The notes under the pieces are model-generated. The model saw only the letters and a program-made list of their open reading frames with translations. It was not told where the DNA came from and did no database searches. Positions 58,655 to 64,000 of a stretch of DNA of 64,000 nucleotides are shown here, piece after piece. The position numbers and the translations under genes were made by a program. Source of the stretch: Eonycteris spelaea (Eukaryota; Chordata; Mammalia; Chiroptera; Pteropodidae). The first letter of the stretch is position 1. Each line of letters begins with the position of its first letter. The stretch spans positions 2,232,001-2,296,000 of the forward strand of contig PUFA01000224.1 of assembly GCA_003508835.1 (NCBI GenBank), written 5' to 3'.

Positions 58655-60340
58655 AAGTGAACCCGGTGAAGTGCAGAAACTGGCCCCGGGTCCTCCGACT
58701 GGAAAGCAGCTGGGGTGACCACGAGGTGCAGCGGTTCCAGCACGAGCCGGCCTCCTTCCTGATGCCTTCACCAAAGGCTGGCCCAGCTCTCAGGACAGCA
58801 GGTACTAGCCAGGGCACCATTAAGTATCCTTTTCTGTCTCTCATTTGGAACCAAGCTTTTGCTTTAGTTTTGTTTGTTGATGAAATGGACTGGTTTCTTT
58901 CAAAAGCTGATATTACTGTTGACTCAAGGTCTCTCCTTTTAAGGCACAGGTTAGCATCTTCTCCCATGATGTCCTTGCTGACCAATGGCACGCACGTATA
59001 ATTTTTTTTTTTTTTTTTGCAACATCTGGCCAGTGTTTAGAAAAGGCGTCTCTGCCCAGAGAACAGAGCCGTGCATTCTTCGATGCTGGGATTCCACCAA
59101 CTGCAGTCTCCGGCCGCAGACGGCGTTTGCTCTGATGCTCTGACGAGCAGCTGGTCTGGAAAACCTGACACTTTAAAGGAAAGTTTCAAATAATAACCTG
59201 TAAAGAGTGGAGTTGTTACATATGAAATAGAGGAAAGAAAGGATAGTTGTTTGGGGACAGGTTCGTTTTATGAAGTTGAAGCAGTGAGCAGGTTAATGGC
59301 GCTCATCATGTCTCGGGAGAGTGGTCGGTCCAGAGGTTTTACTCTGCCTGCTCAGGTGTTTGTTATTGGATGATGGGATGCTCATTCCGATTTTTCTGGC
59401 CCAACACAGGTCATGTCGTTTTCACTCAAACATTTCTTAAATGAATGCATGCACAAACGAACTTGAGAAATGACATGAATTAAAGATAATTGCGCGTGGT
59501 AGGTGCTTTGAGAGAACCAGGCGAAAAGAGAGAAAAGAGGTCTAAGATAACATGCTGATGATGGCAGTAATAACAGTAAGAAGAAATGGGACCCACAGTG
59601 GCATTTGTTTTCCAAAGACCAAGCCATCTAGTGTTGACCAAGGTTAGTGGGTTTGCGTCGGAGTCAGGCTCTCTCCCAGGCAAAGTAGATGTACGTCCCC
59701 TGAGGAAAACTGGTCACCCGGGTCCAGAGAGCCCACAGAGGTCCTTTCAGAGTGGGAGTAGAAACCTGCTTTTTTGGCCTGGTGGGTTATTTACAGAAGT
59801 GTCTGTGGTGTGTTGCTAATGACGCCGTGTACTCATACTGACGGAGCAAAAATGTACATGCATGTGAATGTAAACATTTCAGAAGCCCCTGTCTCAACTG
59901 CATAGCAAAAGCAGAATTAAAACAACAACCACCACCACCTTAAACTTTCCTCCTCAAACGGAAACTTTCCAATTAAATGTGTCTAATTCTTTTCTGGCAT
60001 AAAATAGTCTGACTGTTAGTCAATTTGTAGTCTGTTTAAACTCCACCTCCCTCCTAGGACAGCTTCTCCCCTCCCTCACCTCCCTAAAACAGTCTGAACC
60101 TACAGGGTGTTTTGTGTGTCCTTATGGGGTGGAGGACAAAGAGAGGCTCCTCGGATCCCCTTATGATGCAATACAAATAAAATAAACAATAATTTATTTT
60201 AATGGTATAAAATGCCTTTTAGTGTTTATTCAAATATGCTTCATTGTTTTTGCAAATATGACTTAATACTTTATGATAGAGACGTTTGCAGCTTTAGATC
60301 TGTTTATTTTTTCTTAATTAGTGGACTGTTTTTCAGAGCA
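58655..60340. other. Unassigned intronic sequence
   Basis: T-run at 59003-59018. A 117-codon + frame (58648-59001) and a 122-codon - frame (58623-58991) overlap almost completely, so at most one could be real and neither looks it. Confidence 0.45.
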
Positions 60341-60344
60341 GTTT

Positions 60345-61300
60345 GGTTCATCGGAATGTATTGAACGATTCTGTGGGTTTAGCCAAGTGCATGTGTCATG
60401 GGTCTACCATCACAGTATCATCCAGGATAGTTTCGCTGCCCTGAAAATTTCCTGTGCTCCACCTGTTCATCCCTCTTTCCCTCCCATCCCAAGCCCCTGA
60501 TCTTTTTAACCTCGCTCTAGTTTTTCGTTTTCCAGAATGTCATATATTTGGAATCATAAAGTACGCAGCCTTTTCATATTGGCTTCTTTCACCTAACAAT
60601 ATGCATGCAAGGTTCTTCCATGTCTTTATGTGGCTTGATAGCTCATTTCTTTTTATCACTAATGTTCCATTGTATTTACCGTATATGTTACATTAACATT
60701 CCATTGGATTACTGCAGTTTGTTTATTCATTTATTCACTTACTGAAAAACATCTCGGTTGCTTCCAAGTTTTTGGCATTATGAATGAAGCTGCTATAAAC
60801 ATCCGTGTACAGGTTTTTGTGTGGACTTAAGTTTTTAACTCATCTGAGTAAATACCAAAGAGAGTTCAATTGCTGGATTGTCTAGTAAACTTATGTTTAG
60901 TTTTGTAAGAAAGTGCCAGACTCTCTTTCTTCCAGCAATGAATGAGAGTTCCTGTTGCTCCACTTCCTTGCCAGCACGGGGTTGTCAGTGTTTTGGATTT
61001 TCCCTATTCCGTTAAATTTCTGGTGGCATCTTATTGTTTTAATTTGCAGTTCCCTAGTGACACAGTGTGGAGCATCTTACCGTATGCTTATTTGCCATCT
61101 GCATACCTTCTTTGATGAAATACGCGCTCACATCTTTTGCCCGTTTTTAAATTAGGTCGTTTCTTATTGTTGAGCTTAAGGATATTTTGTATATTTTGGA
61201 TACAAGTTCCTTCTCAGATATGTTTTGCAAATATTTGCTTCCAGTGTGGTGCCTGCCTTTTTATTTTCTGCTGGTTTAGTTTGGTACTTGGTTTTAATAG
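60345..61300 (-). mobile_element. L1 LINE, antisense
   Basis: Same subfamily region as 39640: CAGAATGTCATATATTTGGA, CATGCAAGGTTCTTCCATGT, ATGAATGAAGCTGCTATAAA, CAGGTTTTTGTGTGGACTTA, AATGAATGAGAGTTCCTGTT, TGGTGGCATCTTATTGTTTT, GATATTTTGTATATTTTGGA. Confidence 0.88.
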
Positions 61301-61304
61301 CTGT

Positions 61305-61585
61305 GATAGCTGAGAAGTAAACCTCACATCAGTGTGTAAATTTGCATGGAGAAAATGCACCATTGACTCTGCTTCATAAATTATATTTTCAAAACCTACA
61401 CTGGTTATGCGAGGATTTTTAAATAATCTGTCTAGTAAAATTTTATTTTTCCAAAATATTGCCCATTCTTTCTAATTGGAACGCATTGCAGTCTTATATA
61501 GATTCAAGACCTACTGAGATTTACTTGAAAAACATTTAAATAGGTGTGAAAATAGCTTCCTGTTTCTGACATGTTTTATTGGCTT
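61305..61585. other. AT-rich sequence between two L1 blocks
   Basis: Nothing recognised. Confidence 0.4.
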
Positions 61586-61589
61586 TTTA

Positions 61590-62068
61590 CGGAGCTTTAG
61601 CATTCAGTAATAAAATACACTAATTTTAAGCATTCAACTGAATGAACTTTTACATACATATAAACATATAAAACCAACACACAGCTCTATGAACGTTTTA
61701 CCACACCAGAAAGTTCCTTCAAAACCCTTCCCAGGCCACACTCGTATCCAGAGTGTGTCAGCATTCTGATTTCTATCACCATTGATTAGTTTTGTCTGTT
61801 CTTACACTAACTGCAAAAGAAATATAAACTATATCCACTTTTGTTTCTGGCTGCTTTTAATGGAATAGAGTCATATCTATTGTTCCTTACATAACTGGTT
61901 TTTTAAATTTAAAATATAGCTATGCAGTATTCCATATTATAGTTTCTCTTTTTCTTTTATTGATGGGCTTGGACTGGTTTTCAGTATGGCTGTTATGAAT
62001 AAACCTGCTATTAACATTCTTGTACCTGTCTTTTGGTGGACATATCCCCTCATTTGTATCAGATACCT

Positions 62069-62104
<36 letters not shown>

Positions 62105-62820
62105 GCACGCACGCACACATGCATACCTCCAAGTGGAATTGCTGAATCGTAGGGGAGATGTATATTAGTCTTTCGTAGATTTTACGAAACAGTTTTGAAT
62201 GCTAATTTGCATGCCAACTGGCAACCTAAGAGAGTTCCAGTTACTCTACATAAATTGGTATTTGACTTTTTAATTTTAGCCTTTCGGTTAGTGTGTAGGA
62301 GTATCTTGCATTTTTAATGTGTAGCATTTGCGTACATGCATTGGCCATTTCGGGTATCCTCTCTGTGCCTGTGCACGTCTATTACTCATTTCTAAAATTG
62401 GCTCGTTTGTGTTTTTCTTACTGATTTATACGTTTCTTTTTATATTGTGGGTAAGATTCTTTTGCTGGCTATATATATTCAATATTTTCTTCAATTCAAA
62501 ATTCAAGTAATTTCTTGAATCCAGAAGCGTGCCTTCATACTCCTCAGTGGTAAACCTAATGAGCAGATGTTTGTAATTCAATGAAATCTAATTTATATTT
62601 TTTATAGTTATACTTTTGGTGCCTTGTTTAAGTTATTTTTGCCTGTGTCAGAGTCATATAAGTATTCTAATGCTTTCTTCTAGAAGATTTATTAACTTTT
62701 CATATGTATATCTGTGAAACATATCAAATTTTTGTGTATGGTGAGTATGGTCATGGCTCATTTTCATTTTTGCCTTGTTTATTTAAAGGCTTTTTCTCGT
62801 CCAATTTTTCTAGGATATAA
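61590..62820 (-). mobile_element. Old L1 LINE, antisense, split by a microsatellite
   Basis: CTGAATGAACTTTTACATAC, CTATCACCATTGATTAGTTT, GCAGTATTCCATATTATAGT, TATGGCTGTTATGAATAAAC, AAGTGGAATTGCTGAATCGT, then ORF2-type text. The CA repeat at 62073 interrupts it. Confidence 0.8.
62073..62126. repeat. (CA)n(CGCA)n microsatellite
   Basis: CA run passing into GCAC repeats and ACATGCATAC, 54 bp of alternating purine-pyrimidine. Confidence 0.95.
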
Positions 62821-62824
62821 ATTT

Positions 62825-63250
62825 GAAATTTTTAGGGAATAATCTTACTTTCAGTTATCCTGTCACATCATACTAAAAACTTTTTCAAACATCCTTTTTC
62901 AAAATTCTCTTTTTATAGTGTTAACTTTTTCACTGACTGTTAAAACTTTTTCACCTTGAAAGGACAGGGTGTGTGTGTGTGTGCACACGCATGTGTGTAA
63001 GTATCAGCTTGATGGCATACTCTCAACTAGCTTTTCATCAAACAAAATCTTAGCACTATCTTTTTATAAAGAAAATGCTGCATAAGACATCCTCAAGTTA
63101 GCAGTTTTAATATCTTAGCCATGAGATAAGCAGAGTCATTTTTTTTCTAATCACTCTACATCTCATTACAAATATTATAAGATTTGCCTATTTTCAAGAT
63201 CTCATTTTTATAAAACGAACCACATCACAAGCTTAATGTTGAGAATGGAC
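62825..63250. other. AT-rich sequence with a short GT repeat
   Basis: (GT)n GCACACGCATGTGTGT at 62969-62998. Otherwise nothing recognised; the left part may be L1. Confidence 0.45.
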
Positions 63251-63254
63251 ACTC

Positions 63255-63430
63255 TTGACTCTGGTTGCCTATGTTAAGTCCTGGTTCTGAAACTTATATT
63301 CAGTATGACCTTGGGCTGTTCTTTACTTTTCTGTGCCTCAGTGGCCTCACCTGTAATGATATGTTTAATTATAATTCCAGCAGAGAGGGTTGCTGCAAGT
63401 ACTATGAGGAATGAATATAAATGAAGTCAG
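63255..63430 (+). repeat. MIR SINE, sense
   Basis: CTCTGGTTGCCTATGTTAAG, AGTATGACCTTGGGCTGTTC, TTTTCTGTGCCTCAGTGGCC, TCACCTGTAATGATATG, and GAGGGTTGCTGCAAGTACTA: MIR order including the conserved core. Confidence 0.85.
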
Positions 63431-63434
63431 AATG

Positions 63435-64000
63435 TTGTCTTGGACAAAAAGTTTGTGTTCTATAAATATTATACTTGCATATAGTCATGTGTGTTTATTT
63501 AATTTTGTTATTCTTCCTCTAGTACATTATATATTTCTGCCATTCAGTGACCCTACTGCAATAGTTTGTCAGTGAATGATGCTGGGAACAAATTTTATTT
63601 GTGGGGTTATCTTTGTAACCTTACCCTGAGAATAATTTTTTAAAAATTCAGATCAAAGCAAGCATTCTGTCAGTGATTTCACTTACACAGGTTCTAATAA
63701 AAACATTTCTAGTAAAGAAATTATTTACTGTCAAGGATATATCTCTTCTACCACGTCTTTTCTGTAGTGATTCATTGAAAAAGTAATTACTTGAATATTT
63801 CTTGATAGGAACGAATCTGGATATTCTGTGAATAGAGTCAATTTTGAAATGGCTATATTGTGAGCCAGGCTCTCACAGTATAATATATAATTCTCATACT
63901 TCCTGCATGAAATTTCCAGCAGTATAATTTTTTAAATTGCCAACAGTATTTATTGATAAAGATTAACTTTCTGGGGATTTTTTTTTTTTGAGGTTGCATT
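63435..64000. other. AT-rich intron, nothing recognised
   Basis: Unique-looking; T-run at 63980-63989. Confidence 0.45.

Larger units (their letters stand above)
39257..64000 (+). other. ULK4: ULK4 downstream intron (phase 1, incomplete, at least 24.7 kb)
   Basis: Starts with a near-consensus donor at 39257. I looked for coding continuing from the phase-1 codon (a Gly followed in ULK4 by a Leu-Val-Ser-His-Ile-like stretch) and did not see it before the window ends, so the next exon should lie beyond 64000. Confidence 0.8.

Noticed and set aside
58623..59001. Opposite-strand 117- and 122-codon frames next to the hAT element
   Set aside because: Almost fully overlapping on both strands and partly inside the transposon. 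No coding signature.
1..64000. A new multi-gene system, phage, island or operon
   Set aside because: The sequence is mammalian intron with dispersed repeats. No gene cluster exists in the window, so none is claimed.
1..64000. Small structural RNAs (tRNA, U6, 5S, 7SK, Y RNA)
   Set aside because: I scanned for their conserved internal promoter and core words and saw none. A covariance-model search would be decisive.

Overview
The window is vertebrate, almost certainly placental-mammal, nuclear DNA. It has two spliced coding pieces in a very long intron landscape, many decayed L1 and L2 LINEs, MIR SINEs, hAT and Tigger-type DNA-transposon relics and microsatellites. There is no bacterial-style gene packing. 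I recognise one host gene, ULK4 (a pseudokinase with C-terminal ARM/HEAT-like repeats), on the + strand. The first 18 bases are the 3' end of one ULK4 coding exon, followed at once by a donor site. The next exon is a 106-bp exon at 39151-39256. The intron between them is 39,132 bp, and at least 24.7 kb of the following intron fills the rest of the window. The two coding pieces join in phase 0 and read through a stretch I recognise from ULK4, so no exon is missing between them.

Layout: 1-18 exon end. 19-7.2 kb is mostly unique intron. 7.2-12.3 kb is old L1, L2 and an LTR-like repeat. 12.3-14.6 kb is unique. 14.6-17.0 kb is a long broken L2. 17-20.1 kb is AT-rich and unassigned. 20.1-21.4 kb is a Tigger-type transposase relic split by a 5'-inverted L1 with an intact target-site duplication. 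21.8-25.3 kb is antisense L1. 25.4-36.3 kb is mainly unique, with one L1 3' end, a MIR and a 23-bp tandem duplication. 36.3-38.4 kb holds an L1, an L2 and a nested inverted repeat. 39.15-39.26 kb is the ULK4 exon. 39.6-43.3 kb is antisense L1 followed by a sense L1 5' region. 44-49.5 kb holds three related hAT-type elements, one with a perfect 8-bp target duplication, a CpG-dense patch, L2 and L1. 49.5-58.4 kb has MIR, L2, L1 and a 49-bp alternating purine-pyrimidine tract. 58.4-58.65 kb is another hAT element with a perfect 8-bp duplication. 60.3-64 kb is antisense L1 with a CA microsatellite and a MIR.

Species: there are no Alu, B1/B2, carnivore SINEC, ruminant/pig or horse SINEs and no vespertilionid VES SINE. 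Two L1 3' ends share a 3' UTR that I associate, from memory, with bats. The shortage of young SINEs and the absence of fresh L1 copies would fit a fruit bat (Pteropodidae), but this is a tentative inference.

Apart from the ULK4 exons I support no protein-coding gene. The many 60-160 codon open frames are what chance and old repeats produce in 64 kb. I see no CRISPR array, tRNA, rRNA, snRNA or new multi-gene system. Repeat boundaries are by eye and good to about +/-30 bp unless a target-site duplication fixes them.
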